DNA of 64,000 bases from Oscillospiraceae bacterium (GCA_015068605.1 SVKF01000001.1:1-64000); one strand, 5' to 3'. Numbered from the stretch's first letter, positions 48,211-57,778 are shown. The notes: generated from the letters alone by a model not told the origin. Translations and numbers: made by a program.

Positions 48211-48414
48211 GGGGCCAACGCAAAATGCACCGACCACACAAAACACAAAAAGCGAATAAAAAATCATTTTAAAAAGCGTAAATGGCAAAATATGCTTCAT
48301 AAATTTCTGAATTTAAAAGTGTTTTGTGTTTTGAATAAACCTCACCTCTCGGAGTACCTATGTACGCCTTCGGGATTCGGTTTATTGGGTCTGCGCTATT
48401 TTGCGTCCATCCCC
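48211..48414 (+). repeat. 204-bp nested-hairpin element (family 2, full copy)
   Basis: Outer arms GGGG-N-ACGCAAAAT (48211-48226) and ATTTTGCGT-N-CCCC (48399-48414) pair with small gaps; ACAAAACACAAAA pairs with TTTTGTGTTTTG; and AATAAACC (48334-48341 region) pairs with GGTTTATT, presenting a 30-base tip (48345-48374). That tip is identical over 30 bases to the one in copy B of family 1 (59846-59875, reverse strand). No ORF of note. A collapsed copy is at 16731-16763. Confidence 0.85.
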
Positions 48415-48418
48415 TAAC

Positions 48419-48456
48419 GAGGCTGTAGCAAAATGAAATCATTTTGCTACAGCCTC
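48419..48456. terminator. 16-bp hairpin downstream of the ZIP gene
   Basis: GAGGCTGTAGCAAAAT (48419-48434) pairs perfectly with ATTTTGCTACAGCCTC (48441-48456). The same stem (GGCTGTAGCAAAA) is found between DUF1540 and thrC at 21136. It probably ends ZIP transcription. Confidence 0.85.
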
Positions 48457-48523
48457 AAATTTTACGCACCGAGTTATTATATCACACCTATAAAATAAAA
48501 TCAATACTTTTTTGAATTTTATT

Positions 48524-49285
48524 TTATCCTAATAAATAATCACTTATAAGCATAAGACAAAATCCCGTAAGCAACGCATAAGTTGCACCTCTTTCGCTGC
48601 CGTGGGCATGAGTTTCCGGAATCATTTCATCGCTTACAACATAAAGCATTGTTCCCCCTGCAAAGGCAAGAGCAAACGGCAATATTGCCGACGAAATACT
48701 TACCGCAAAATAACCGATAAAAGTTCCGACAATTTCAACCAAACCCGTAAGCATTGCAATCATCAGCGTCCTTTTGGGCGAAACCCCTGACGAGAGCATA
48801 GGCACGATAATAACCATTCCCTCCGGAATATTCTGAAGTGCGATACCTCCTGCAATTAAAAATGCCTGTGATGTGTTCCCCGAACCAAATCCGACTCCTG
48901 CCGCAATTCCCTCCGGGAAATTATGAATTGCGATTGCCATAACAAAAAGCAATACCTTTCCGAGAGACTTATTGTTATGCTTTTCAGTTTCACTTCCTGC
49001 AAGCTTATGAAGATGAGGCACGAGCTTATCGATAATATTAAGGCAGTAAGCCCCTACAAATATTCCCGAAACCGTAACAACAATTCCGAATTTCCCACCA
49101 TATTCAATTGACGGCAATATTAATCCCAAGACCGCCGCCGAGAGCATAACTCCTGCCGCAAAGGACAGAACAATATCCGAAAACTTATGGGACATTGATT
49201 TAAATATAAACCCTATCAATGCACCGATTACAGTTGCACCGCCAACACCCAGAGCCGTAATCAAAACATAATTCATATAAACCAC
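48524..49285 (-). CDS. ZIP-family metal transporter
   Basis: A 253-residue membrane protein with about eight segments. The ZIP hallmark is VMAIAIHNFPEGIAAGVGFGSG (metal-binding His and Glu in HNFPEG), with a second site IALQNIPEGMVI. A His-poor loop (HLHKLAGSETEKHNN) separates segments 3 and 4. It probably imports zinc or other divalent cations, complementing ZnuACB. It follows the NagD-like gene by 14 bases. Confidence 0.92.
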   Translation of the reverse strand: MVYMNYVLITALGVGGATVIGALIGFIFKSMSHKFSDIVLSFAAGVMLSAAVLGLILPSIEYGGKFGIVVTVSGIFVGAYCLNIIDKLVPHLHKLAGSETEKHNNKSLGKVLLFVMAIAIHNFPEGIAAGVGFGSGNTSQAFLIAGGIALQNIPEGMVIIVPMLSSGVSPKRTLMIAMLTGLVEIVGTFIGYFAVSISSAILPFALAFAGGTMLYVVSDEMIPETHAHGSERGATYALLTGFCLMLISDYLLG

Positions 49286-49299
49286 TCCCGTTTACTGTT

Positions 49300-50097
49300 T
49301 TATTCCGAAATCATAACAGACTCATAATATTCCTTTATGTTTTCAAAAATGAAGTCAGGCTTAATGTCGCTTTTTTCAACATCCTCCATTGTGCCCTCTC
49401 CGCTTAATACAAACGCAGTTGTGACCCCTGCATTAAATCCGCTGGCAATATCAGTATATAATCTGTCGCCGAAAATAATAGTCTCATCTTTTGAAAATCC
49501 GTATTGCTCCACCGCAAGATTTATCATTTCAGGCTGGGGCTTTCCAATAAATCGAGGTCTCCTTTTTGTTGCATTATAAAGCATTTCGCTGACAGAGCCG
49601 CAATCGGGAACATAGCCATACCATGTCGGGCACACCCAGTCTGGATTTGTCGCTATATAATCAACACCTCTGTTTAATAAAATGCAGGCATCCTCAAGCT
49701 TCTTAAAGGTAAGCTCCGTATCAAAGCCCATACAAAGACAGTCAATATCATCTTCAAGAACATCGGTTATGGGGATATTCGCTTCTTTTAATTGCTCTTT
49801 AAAGGACTCCGTTCCGAAGGTATAAATTTTATTATAAGTCCTCTTTTTCAAATCAATTATTGTTGCATTTGTGGATGTTAAAAAATCATCCGGAAAAGCC
49901 TTTATTCCAAGTGACTTTAGCTTTTCAATATACTTATCCACGCTTTTTGACGAGTTATTTGTCACAAACATATATTTTCCGCCGTTACGTTTTATATGCT
50001 CAAGAAATTCCGTAACCCCGTCAAACAAATTTTGGTCAAGATAAATTGTTCCGTCCATATCGAGAAGATAAAACTTTTTGTTTTTCAGATTTTTCAT
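49300..50097 (-). CDS. HAD-superfamily (NagD-like) phosphatase
   Basis: A 265-residue phosphatase of HAD subfamily IIA. It begins KKFYLLDMDGTIYLDQ (nucleophile Asp in DMDGT), has MFVTNNSSKS (motif 2), KPQPEMINLAVE and IIFGDRLYTDIASGFNAG (motif 4). The ATG at 50097 follows AAGGAG; the longer in-frame ORF reads back through the permease gene and is not real. The substrate is unknown (nucleotide monophosphates or sugar phosphates are typical). Confidence 0.9.
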   Translation of the reverse strand: MKNLKNKKFYLLDMDGTIYLDQNLFDGVTEFLEHIKRNGGKYMFVTNNSSKSVDKYIEKLKSLGIKAFPDDFLTSTNATIIDLKKRTYNKIYTFGTESFKEQLKEANIPITDVLEDDIDCLCMGFDTELTFKKLEDACILLNRGVDYIATNPDWVCPTWYGYVPDCGSVSEMLYNATKRRPRFIGKPQPEMINLAVEQYGFSKDETIIFGDRLYTDIASGFNAGVTTAFVLSGEGTMEDVEKSDIKPDFIFENIKEYYESVMISE

Positions 50098-50105
50098 AAT
50101 ATTTC

Positions 50106-50975
50106 TTACTCCTTCACTCTGCTTAGCATAAAAACCGCACTTAAAATCAAAACTATTCCGCATCCTGAGTAAATATCCGGCATCTGGGAATATAAAACCA
50201 TACCAAAAACAGTTGCAGACATAGGCTCGACTATCGCAAGAGCCGATGCCGTTCCTACCGGAATATTTTTGAGGGCAACCGTATAAAGAAAATACGGCAA
50301 AACACTTGTGCACACACCACAGCTTATCATCCATAAAATCGAACGAGGACTTTTCATTGCAACATCGACAATCTCTGTCGGCTTAGCAACAAATAATGAG
50401 ATTATCGCCATAAATATAAAGCAGTACATACTTGCCGTAATGGGATGACATTTTTCTCTCATCTGAATTTTTGTAAAAATATTATATGTACTGTACGCAA
50501 TACCTGCACAAAATCCCAAAACAATCCCAAAAAAGTCAAACTTAAAACCACCGATTATTCCGGAAACAAGCCCACATCCGATTATCATTGCTAAAATTGA
50601 AACCGCCTTCAGCTTCTTCAGCTTTTCTCCAAAGAACAAAACCGAATAAATCATAACGAATACGGGAGCCGTATACATAAGAACAACTGCAGTTGAAACA
50701 GATGTCATCTGCATAGACGCATAATAGCACGCCGATGTAAAAAACATTCCTATGCCACCGCCAAAATAAAGCATAAGCTCTTTAATGCTTACTTTAAACA
50801 ATTTTCTGTCGTAGAGCAAGACATATATTATCATCGTCAACGAAGCAATTGTTCCCCGTATGCAAGAAATATGTATTGAATTCATTTCGTATAGGGCAAG
50901 ATTGTTGACAAATATACAGGATGTTCCCCATAATATTCCCGCAAGAATTATATATACAAATGATATTTTTTTCAT
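50106..50975 (-). CDS. EamA/DMT-family permease
   Basis: A 289-residue transporter with ten predicted membrane segments in two EamA halves (N-terminal LAGILWGTSCIFVNNLALYEMNSIHISCIRG and C-terminal NIPVGTASALAIVEPMSATVFG). It exports small metabolites or amino acids in this family; the substrate is unknown. Followed by the phosphatase and ZIP genes with short gaps and preceded by the GH106-like gene by 35 bases. Confidence 0.88.
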   Translation of the reverse strand: MKKISFVYIILAGILWGTSCIFVNNLALYEMNSIHISCIRGTIASLTMIIYVLLYDRKLFKVSIKELMLYFGGGIGMFFTSACYYASMQMTSVSTAVVLMYTAPVFVMIYSVLFFGEKLKKLKAVSILAMIIGCGLVSGIIGGFKFDFFGIVLGFCAGIAYSTYNIFTKIQMREKCHPITASMYCFIFMAIISLFVAKPTEIVDVAMKSPRSILWMISCGVCTSVLPYFLYTVALKNIPVGTASALAIVEPMSATVFGMVLYSQMPDIYSGCGIVLILSAVFMLSRVKE

Positions 50976-51010
50976 AATTGCACTTTCAGTATATTCTCTC
51001 CATCGATATT

Positions 51011-53728
51011 TTATATTCCGGTTTCAACGAAGCAATATCCGTCATTCCACTTATCCTCATTTGCACACATATCCCAAACGCATTTTTCCTTAATGAAGCT
51101 GCTCGGGCAAACATGGTAACATTCACCCTCACTTAAATGATGCGGTCCTAACAGATTTCTCAAATTATTTATAAGCGTCAGTTCGATTTCTGTTTTTCCC
51201 GTCACTCCGAATTTTTCAAGGGGAATTCGGTTATCCGTAACGAGAACATCTTCCACACCGTTTATCTTCACTCTTACAGCATTAACGCCTTTTCTGTCAA
51301 TCAACAACACGGGATTTTCTCCAACGACATCAATCTCGGTTCTCACTTTAAGTTCACCGCAGAAGAACGGGAAGCCCTGCTGTTCAATATTTGATTTATT
51401 AATCTTTATCGGTTGGGCAACAATCGAAAAATCACCGCAAAATCTGACAGCCTTTCTGTCAAGCTTTTCCCAATTTCCGTCAGTTTTCACTCCAAAATTG
51501 CCAACGAAATATATTGCCTCGATTTCCATATCATAAACAAGCTTATTTTTTTCACTTTCAAAGGCTTTCGCCTTTTCAATATTTTCATAAACCTCTTCGG
51601 ATTGCTTAAAATCACAGTCAAAAGAAACCGTATTTTCGCCCTCTTTCAGATATTTTGCAATATCTGTTTTCTTAAAATTATAGTCAATCGCATATCCGCA
51701 CGGCGTGTTATCGATTTTCTCACCGTTTATACTGATTTCAAACTTTTCGGGAGTTTCGCAGACAAGATAAATTTCTTCGGGTACATTCTCAACCTTAAGC
51801 TTGTAATCCTGATGAATTTTAACCGGTCTCTTTAAAGCATTCGCCCGTTCGCATATATTTAAAACATATCCATCCTTTTCCTGAAGCTGACCGTCAAAAT
51901 AATAATCACATTTATCCAGCGTAATCATATTCTGCACCTTTTCAACCACTTCAAGTTCGTCACCAAGTCTGATAAAGCATTCATTTATTGTTTCAGAGGA
52001 ATTTTCGCTTCCGTCCTCAATAATCATAAGACTTCCCCAGGGCTCAAACTCATGCTCACCGTTAAAGTCCGTCAACTCTCCCGTAAATGGGTCAAGTTTT
52101 TTACCCGAAACATTGATTTTAGCCTTAATTCTTTGCGGATTTTCCTCTGTGAACATAGTGCTGTTTGCAAAGAAATGAACCCTATATCCGTCACATTCCT
52201 TCATCAAATATGTAATTTCTTCTCTGTCCGTCACGGGATTTTCAGGAAGAGCCTCCGCCTCTGTTATTGTTCCGCCTTGATTTTTAAATTCTTCAAGAAG
52301 TCTTTCCGTGTTTTCAAGCAAAAACTTTCCGCACGGATTTAAAACAACATCATAAGCACACTCACCGATTATAAGCTTCCCGTTTTCCACTCTACCGTGT
52401 CTTTCCATTAAGGTTTCATCCCCCAAATGGAAAGCAATATGTTTTTTCTCAAGCTTATCTATAACTTCGATAAATTCATAATGCAATTTTATCACAGAAT
52501 CAACATTTTTATCATCATATAATGTCCATGCGGTTGTCTGGGGATGAATAAGCAATACATTAACCTTTGCATCGCCGTTTGCAAGAATCATCCCTTGTCT
52601 TGACATTGCATCATTAAACCTTTTATATTCACTCCACCATGGCTGTTGGAGATACATAGCCGGCGGATAATCACGCTTGCGAAGTCCCCTTAAAGAATAT
52701 CCTTCAAGGTGCTGACAGAGAAGGTTTATCCCTCTTACCATTTGCCACTCATATATCCCTTTAAGCTCATCAAAGCTTACATTATGGCCGCAAAGCGCAA
52801 AGGTTTCAGATAGGATTTGCTTTCTTCCAAGCTGAGCCGAGGCTGATGAAACCTGATAAGGAGTCGGTCTCTCCTCAGGCAAAATTCTTCTGCCCAGCCA
52901 GTCCATACCCGGAATATGAAAATACTCATAATGAGGCATACAAGCCCCGTTTGAGCATAACTGACTCAAAAGATTTTCCTCACAAACAAGGTGACCTGTG
53001 AGTTTTAAGCCTCTTTCGTCACACCAATCATATATCTGCTTGCAAAAGGCATCCGAAAATAAATCCGTAACCATTTTCCAGAAAGCTATTCTTATTTTCT
53101 CGTATCCGTCAACAGGATAAAAAAGCGCAACAATATCCTCAACTAAATTTCTTCCGCAACGCTTTTTATATTCATCTTCAAAAACAAAGCTCCAGGGAAT
53201 ACCGTTTCTTGAAATCTGTGGCTCGTCCGTAAAGAATCCCGTTATTTCATTCTTATATTTTTCATAATAAGGCATATATGTTGTTCTTATAAATTCCGCA
53301 ATAACTTTTTTATCAAGAGTATCAACATAAAACGGATTTACTTCATAATAAGCCCAATAATCACCGGTTTTACCAATTACATTTTCTTTCGGCTCTTCCG
53401 AACCGATACGAAGATATTTCTGCTGATATTCAACTCCAAGACCATTTACCGCTCCGCTGCCAAAACCGCTTGGCCAGCCATTTTCGTCATAAGCCCATGC
53501 ATACATTCCATTAGCTTTTGCCTCATCTATCGCCGCTTTGACATTATCAAACCACTCATCACCCATATATTCGGTCTGAAGTCCGCCTCTTGCGTGCATA
53601 AAAAAGCCGCCGATTCCAACGCCTTGCATTTCTCTTATCTGTCTTTTTGTTTCTTCCGTTTCAAGCTTTTCATTCCAGCTCCAAAAGGGAATCGGTCTGT
53701 ATTTTTCAGGAATATTTTTAAAATCCAT
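51011..53728 (-). CDS. GH106-like glycoside hydrolase
   Basis: A 905-residue hydrolase without a signal peptide. The N-terminal third matches the alpha-L-rhamnosidase family GH106 (PF17132-like): PIPFWSWNEKLETEETKRQI, GIGGFFMHARGGLQTEYMGDEWF, and MYAWAYDENGWPSGFGSGAVNGLG. FWKMVTDLFSDAFCKQIYDW and SETFALCGHNVSFDELKG follow; the C-terminal third is beta-rich. AAGGAGAGGG precedes the ATG at 53728. Together with the GH78 enzyme at 30 kb it suggests growth on rhamnose-containing glycans, but activity on rhamnose is inferred only from family membership. Confidence 0.75.
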   Translation of the reverse strand: MDFKNIPEKYRPIPFWSWNEKLETEETKRQIREMQGVGIGGFFMHARGGLQTEYMGDEWFDNVKAAIDEAKANGMYAWAYDENGWPSGFGSGAVNGLGVEYQQKYLRIGSEEPKENVIGKTGDYWAYYEVNPFYVDTLDKKVIAEFIRTTYMPYYEKYKNEITGFFTDEPQISRNGIPWSFVFEDEYKKRCGRNLVEDIVALFYPVDGYEKIRIAFWKMVTDLFSDAFCKQIYDWCDERGLKLTGHLVCEENLLSQLCSNGACMPHYEYFHIPGMDWLGRRILPEERPTPYQVSSASAQLGRKQILSETFALCGHNVSFDELKGIYEWQMVRGINLLCQHLEGYSLRGLRKRDYPPAMYLQQPWWSEYKRFNDAMSRQGMILANGDAKVNVLLIHPQTTAWTLYDDKNVDSVIKLHYEFIEVIDKLEKKHIAFHLGDETLMERHGRVENGKLIIGECAYDVVLNPCGKFLLENTERLLEEFKNQGGTITEAEALPENPVTDREEITYLMKECDGYRVHFFANSTMFTEENPQRIKAKINVSGKKLDPFTGELTDFNGEHEFEPWGSLMIIEDGSENSSETINECFIRLGDELEVVEKVQNMITLDKCDYYFDGQLQEKDGYVLNICERANALKRPVKIHQDYKLKVENVPEEIYLVCETPEKFEISINGEKIDNTPCGYAIDYNFKKTDIAKYLKEGENTVSFDCDFKQSEEVYENIEKAKAFESEKNKLVYDMEIEAIYFVGNFGVKTDGNWEKLDRKAVRFCGDFSIVAQPIKINKSNIEQQGFPFFCGELKVRTEIDVVGENPVLLIDRKGVNAVRVKINGVEDVLVTDNRIPLEKFGVTGKTEIELTLINNLRNLLGPHHLSEGECYHVCPSSFIKEKCVWDMCANEDKWNDGYCFVETGI

Positions 53729-53786
53729 TAATAACCCTCTCCTTAAGTACAATTATAATATTTTTCATTATATCAAAGCATAATAA

Positions 53787-53811
53787 AAAAGTCAACAAAA
53801 TGCTGACTTTT
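53787..53811 (-). terminator. terminator after the radical SAM gene
   Basis: AAAAGTCA (53787-53794) pairs with TGACTTTT (53804-53811); on the minus strand the stem is followed by TTTATTATG. It ends the four-gene iron-sulfur unit and separates it from the GH106-like gene. Confidence 0.8.
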
Positions 53812-53827
53812 CTACTAAAATTTAAAG

Positions 53828-54820
53828 TTACGGACACCGCCCTATTCCCTGTGCCCAAAGACAAGCTCCGCAGGTGGGAAATTCATTATACATACAGTCC
53901 GTGTTATTTTCCAGTCTGTCATCACAGCCGTCACATATAGTGCAATCGGGGAATTCAAAATTTATCACTCTGTCACGAAAACTTAAATATTCCTCGCTGT
54001 TCCATATTCTCTCAAGGGAAATTTCATTCACGTTCCCAAAAGATTTCCCCAATACTTTCCTTTTTTCCTCATAAAAAAATGTATAGGAGCTGTGGAGAAG
54101 CTGCATACATGGCGCAACTTCTCCATTCCATTTTACAAAACAGTTGTTTTCTTCAATAAATGGACAGCTATTGAGCTTTCTCGGATAAGCTTTGTCAAAG
54201 TCCACCCGTCTCTGTTTTCCAATCAAAAATCCCGTGTCATAGCAAGATGCGTCACTTTCAAGAGGGGATGATGGGACGGCATAGCTCAAATTGATATAGT
54301 CAAATCCAATGTCATCAGCAAAATCATTGATTTTTCTCACTTCATCAAGGTTATCCCTCATAACAACATAGGTAATTCCGCTTTCGCAGTTCCCCTTGAT
54401 TTTGTGAAAATATTTAAGATTTTCGGTTATCGTGTCAAAGCGTGAGCCTATATGAATTTTCTCATAGCCCTCTCTGTCAAACCCGTCAACCGAGACCCAA
54501 AGAGTATTAAGTCCTGCATCTATAAGCATTTTAGACATTTCACAATTAAGCATTGTTGCATTGGTCAAAAGCTCTGTTTTTACACCATTTTTTGAAAAAC
54601 ACCGAACCATTTGCGATATATTTTTATGAAGCAAAGGCTCACCCATACCGCCAAACATAACCGATTTAACCAAAATATCCCCTTTTAAGATATTCTCAAA
54701 GGTTTCATCGGTCATAAACCCTGACCTCTCGTCAATCCAGTTATGACGAAAACACATACTGCAGTTTAAGTTACAGGCAGATGTTGGCTCGATATAAAGT
54801 TTTTCAATGGCATAAGGCAT
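53828..54820 (-). CDS. radical SAM/SPASM-like protein
   Basis: A 330-residue radical SAM enzyme. The S-adenosylmethionine cluster motif is at residues 16-23 (SACNLNCSMC, CxxxCxxC), followed by GGMGEPLLHKNI and LLTNATML. A SPASM-like Cys-rich C-terminus holds CPFIEENNCFVKWNGEVAPCMQ and then CTICDGCDDRLENNTDC and CGACLWAQGIGRCP. Substrate unknown. The ATG abuts the stop of the preceding iron-sulfur gene, so it is translated in the same unit as the three QueG-like genes. It might modify one of those proteins or a small molecule. Confidence 0.85.
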   Translation of the reverse strand: MPYAIEKLYIEPTSACNLNCSMCFRHNWIDERSGFMTDETFENILKGDILVKSVMFGGMGEPLLHKNISQMVRCFSKNGVKTELLTNATMLNCEMSKMLIDAGLNTLWVSVDGFDREGYEKIHIGSRFDTITENLKYFHKIKGNCESGITYVVMRDNLDEVRKINDFADDIGFDYINLSYAVPSSPLESDASCYDTGFLIGKQRRVDFDKAYPRKLNSCPFIEENNCFVKWNGEVAPCMQLLHSSYTFFYEEKRKVLGKSFGNVNEISLERIWNSEEYLSFRDRVINFEFPDCTICDGCDDRLENNTDCMYNEFPTCGACLWAQGIGRCP

Positions 54821-55747
54821 TTATTTCACATCCAGTTTCCATTCTTCTCTTGTTCTGAATTTATTTTTAAACTTTTTATTAAGAACGCCTTTTTCCTCCA
54901 GATGGATATAACAAGCCCTGTCGCAGGCATTTCCGCAAATTGATGAGATATAGCTATGCATAATCGGCGGATAATATGAAATATTATTCATAACATCCTT
55001 TGCATCCTCGGCGGAAAGCTGTTTTTCACCATTTAAAATTTCAAGTCTGTCCTCTCTGTGAGGCAGGGCATGGCTTGACATAAACGGATTTTTAGACATA
55101 TTCGCCCCTGCATAATAAGCGGCACACTGCCACGGCTCTTTCTTTTTGTCTTTTATCGCCTTACCGGGACAAGCCTTTATACATTCACCACAGTTATCGC
55201 AAATATGCGGAGTAAACTCGGGAGTTGGCTCAATTTCTGCATCGGTTAATACAAAGCAATATCTTTGAAGAGGACCGAAATCATCAGTTAAAAGCGTTCC
55301 GCTCACACCTATTTCACCAAGACCGCATTTTGCGGCGCTCTCCTCGTAATTCATCTGATATTCCGCAGATTTACCGCGATAAATCTTATTATAAAGAATT
55401 TCGGGGTTTGTGCTGTCCTCTTCCTGCATTACCACCTGATTTTTCTTTTGCGGAAGGGCAATATATCCTTCCTCCTCCAAAATTCTTGCACAGCGGAGTG
55501 CCATCATTGGCATAACAGTTTCTTCCAGAACCTCAATCGCCATTGTTGTATAGTGGTGATAGGCAGTTCCTTCCTCTATTCCTCTGTGTGTTCCTCTTAA
55601 AATTCTGTAGCCCAGACAAATAACAGACTTTGTTTCGGGAAGAATTTTAAATATCGGGTCATTTTCATCAAATCGGCTCGCAGGCGCAACACCAATCATA
55701 TCAGGACCAAGAGAGATATTTTTAAGTTCATTTATTTTATTAATCAT
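54821..55747 (-). CDS. QueG-like 4Fe-4S protein, paralogue 3
   Basis: A 308-residue protein resembling epoxyqueuosine reductase / reductive-dehalogenase-like proteins. N-terminal part: VICLGYRILRGTHRGIEEGTAYHHYT; ferredoxin-like site CDNCGECIKACPGKAI (about residues 187-202); a C-terminal Cys cluster SSICGNACDRACY. It starts in a 4-base overlap with paralogue 2 and ends against the radical SAM start. Role unknown; no tRNA-modification context is present, so true QueG function is unlikely. Confidence 0.75.
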   Translation of the reverse strand: MINKINELKNISLGPDMIGVAPASRFDENDPIFKILPETKSVICLGYRILRGTHRGIEEGTAYHHYTTMAIEVLEETVMPMMALRCARILEEEGYIALPQKKNQVVMQEEDSTNPEILYNKIYRGKSAEYQMNYEESAAKCGLGEIGVSGTLLTDDFGPLQRYCFVLTDAEIEPTPEFTPHICDNCGECIKACPGKAIKDKKKEPWQCAAYYAGANMSKNPFMSSHALPHREDRLEILNGEKQLSAEDAKDVMNNISYYPPIMHSYISSICGNACDRACYIHLEEKGVLNKKFKNKFRTREEWKLDVK

Positions 55748-56649
55748 ATTTTGCCCACCTCCTTAAGATGCTTAAAGCAAGCATAGTCACACTTTTTTCC
55801 GCAAAGACACGGCGAATAACCGTTATACATAGGCAGAAAATCAATCTGCTTGATTATTTCTCTCGCCTCTTCGGCATCAAAATGCTTATCTCCGTTTAAA
55901 ATCGCATCTCTTTCGGGATGGTCTTTTAAGAAATCCTCCGTCATAAACGGATTTGATTTGTGGGCACCTTTATAATATACCGCACATTGCCAACTGTCAA
56001 GTCCTTTTTCAGAAATTGCATTTCCAACGCAAGCTTTAATGCACTCTCCGCAATTATCACAAAGCTCCTCTTTAACCGGTTCGTCTTCTTCAAGCTCCAT
56101 ATCCGTCACGATGAAAACATATCGCATACAAGGACCATATTTAGGGTTGATAACCCTTCCGTTAAGACCTTCTGTTCCGAGTCCGCACAAAACCGCCGCC
56201 TTATTATAATCAAGAATAACTTCCGGGGCAGGCTTGCCGTCGCCCACCGATTCCGAATATGAAATCTCATAAACATCCGTTATTTCAGGATTTGCCGATT
56301 TATCCCCATCAACCTTCATATTGGGAACACTTCTCTGAAGACACGCATCATATCCTGCATCCTCAATAATTCTCGCCATTTTACATAAGAAAATCGTTGC
56401 AAGCTCTTCGTCTATGTATTTAACTCCAACCGAGGTGTAAAGATAGCTTTGATTTCCGTTTTCCATGGCTCTGTAAAATCCGCTGGGAACATAAAATCCG
56501 AAACCTATAACAGACTTTGCTTTAGGACAAATTGATACAGGATTTTTCTTTGGGTCTTCGTCTTTAAATCTCTCAATACCTGCAATTCCGCAGACTGTTG
56601 CACCATATTCTATTGCCTTTTCTTTTATAAATTGACTGTCAATAATCAT
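55744..56649 (-). CDS. QueG-like 4Fe-4S protein, paralogue 2
   Basis: A 301-residue paralogue of its neighbours. It has SVIGFGFYVPSGFYRAMENG, CDNCGECIKACVGNAI (Val in place of the usual Pro after the fourth Cys) and a C-terminal SPCLCGKKCDYACFKHL. The ATG at 56649 follows GGAGGGTGG; an ATG ten codons earlier sits before that site and is rejected. Twelve bases separate it from paralogue 1 and it overlaps paralogue 3 by 4 bases. Confidence 0.75.
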   Translation of the reverse strand: MIIDSQFIKEKAIEYGATVCGIAGIERFKDEDPKKNPVSICPKAKSVIGFGFYVPSGFYRAMENGNQSYLYTSVGVKYIDEELATIFLCKMARIIEDAGYDACLQRSVPNMKVDGDKSANPEITDVYEISYSESVGDGKPAPEVILDYNKAAVLCGLGTEGLNGRVINPKYGPCMRYVFIVTDMELEEDEPVKEELCDNCGECIKACVGNAISEKGLDSWQCAVYYKGAHKSNPFMTEDFLKDHPERDAILNGDKHFDAEEAREIIKQIDFLPMYNGYSPCLCGKKCDYACFKHLKEVGKI

Positions 56650-56660
56650 AATCCACCCTC

Positions 56661-57722
56661 CTATCTGTCCATTTTCCAAGGCTTGCCTGTTCTGAGCGGT
56701 TCTTTAAACTTCCCTTCAAGGCAACCAACTCTCTCTAAAACACTTTCACAACCTCTTATACATCCGCCGCATTTCGCCATTGCGTATCCTACCCAGCTTG
56801 GTGCATACATTTCAAAGGCTCTCGCCGCCGCAACCTCATTTTCCGGTGTCATTTCAACCTTACTCTCAATAAAATCTGCGTTTTCATCAAAAACATGAGC
56901 AGGAACAAAAGGATTATAGGCTTTTCCGCCTGCCGTGTAAAATGTGTTGCAACGCCACACATCAAGGTCGCCCCATGTACACTCTTTTCCGGCAACATTA
57001 ACCGTTACGCTCTTTGATTTATCAGTCGGAATACATCCGCCGGGGCACTCTCTTGCACACTTCATGCACATTTTGCAAAGCTTAGGTCCATCATAGAGCG
57101 GGTCAGGCTCAAGCTCTGCGTCAGTAAACAAAAATACAACTCTTTGTCTCGGGCCGAATTCGGGAGTCAAGAGCATTTTACTCCACCCGATTTCACCAAC
57201 TCCGCAGGCAACCGCACAAAGTCTGAAATGGATAAACAAATCAGGAGGGATATTCCCCTCTCTTGTTGCTCTTGTATGAGGCATTGTTCTTCTGTCACCC
57301 GTTATTCCGTTCCCCGACGAATCCATGCTGAACGCTTTTTCTTCAGGGGAATAGGTCTGCCCAAGCTTTCCGTCCATATCCGACTGAATACTTCTCGCAC
57401 CTGTGTTTCTGTAAACAAATGCTTCATAGCCTTCATCTTCAATCATTCTTCCAAGCTCATATAAAACTGCAGGCCCGAACATCTGGTTTGTTCCGCCATA
57501 AGCCATTGAGGGATACTGAAAAAACTGTGTCCCCTCCTCAATTCCTCTCTGCACTCCTCTCGGAATACGAAAAGCAAGACATATTATGCTTTTCGCATCA
57601 GGATACATAAGCTGCGGATTCCAAAGGTCGGGAGTATCGTTAAATCTGTCCATTGACCCGATTCCGCAAATGTCAGCTCCTGCCGCAAGTGCCGCTTCCT
57701 TTATCATTTTACTTGTCAGCAT
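56661..57722 (-). CDS. QueG-like 4Fe-4S protein, paralogue 1
   Basis: A 353-residue paralogue, the longest and first of the three. It shows SIICLAFRIPRGVQRGIEEGTQFFQYPSM, GEIGWSKMLLTPEFGPRQRVVFLFTDAEL, CKMCMKCARECPGGCIP (iron-sulfur site), and a C-terminal MAKCGGCIRGCESVLERVGCLEG. It is the promoter-proximal gene of the unit that continues to the radical SAM gene. Start: ATG 8 bases after GGAGG. Confidence 0.75.
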   Translation of the reverse strand: MLTSKMIKEAALAAGADICGIGSMDRFNDTPDLWNPQLMYPDAKSIICLAFRIPRGVQRGIEEGTQFFQYPSMAYGGTNQMFGPAVLYELGRMIEDEGYEAFVYRNTGARSIQSDMDGKLGQTYSPEEKAFSMDSSGNGITGDRRTMPHTRATREGNIPPDLFIHFRLCAVACGVGEIGWSKMLLTPEFGPRQRVVFLFTDAELEPDPLYDGPKLCKMCMKCARECPGGCIPTDKSKSVTVNVAGKECTWGDLDVWRCNTFYTAGGKAYNPFVPAHVFDENADFIESKVEMTPENEVAAARAFEMYAPSWVGYAMAKCGGCIRGCESVLERVGCLEGKFKEPLRTGKPWKMDR

Positions 57723-57748
57723 TTTTTACACCTCCAAAATATTATATA

Positions 57749-57777
57749 TTGACTTTAACACACAAATATAATATAAT
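57749..57777 (+). promoter_or_regulatory. promoter for the AraC/U32-like genes
   Basis: TTGACT (57749-57754), 17-base spacer, TATAAT (57772-57777), about 60 bases before the AraC start. Confidence 0.7.
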
Positions 57778-57778
57778 C

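Noticed and set aside
54821-57722. Calling the three iron-sulfur paralogues epoxyqueuosine reductases (queG)
   Set aside because: They are shorter, occur in three tandem copies with odd C-terminal Cys clusters and have no queuosine genes nearby; only family-level similarity can be claimed.
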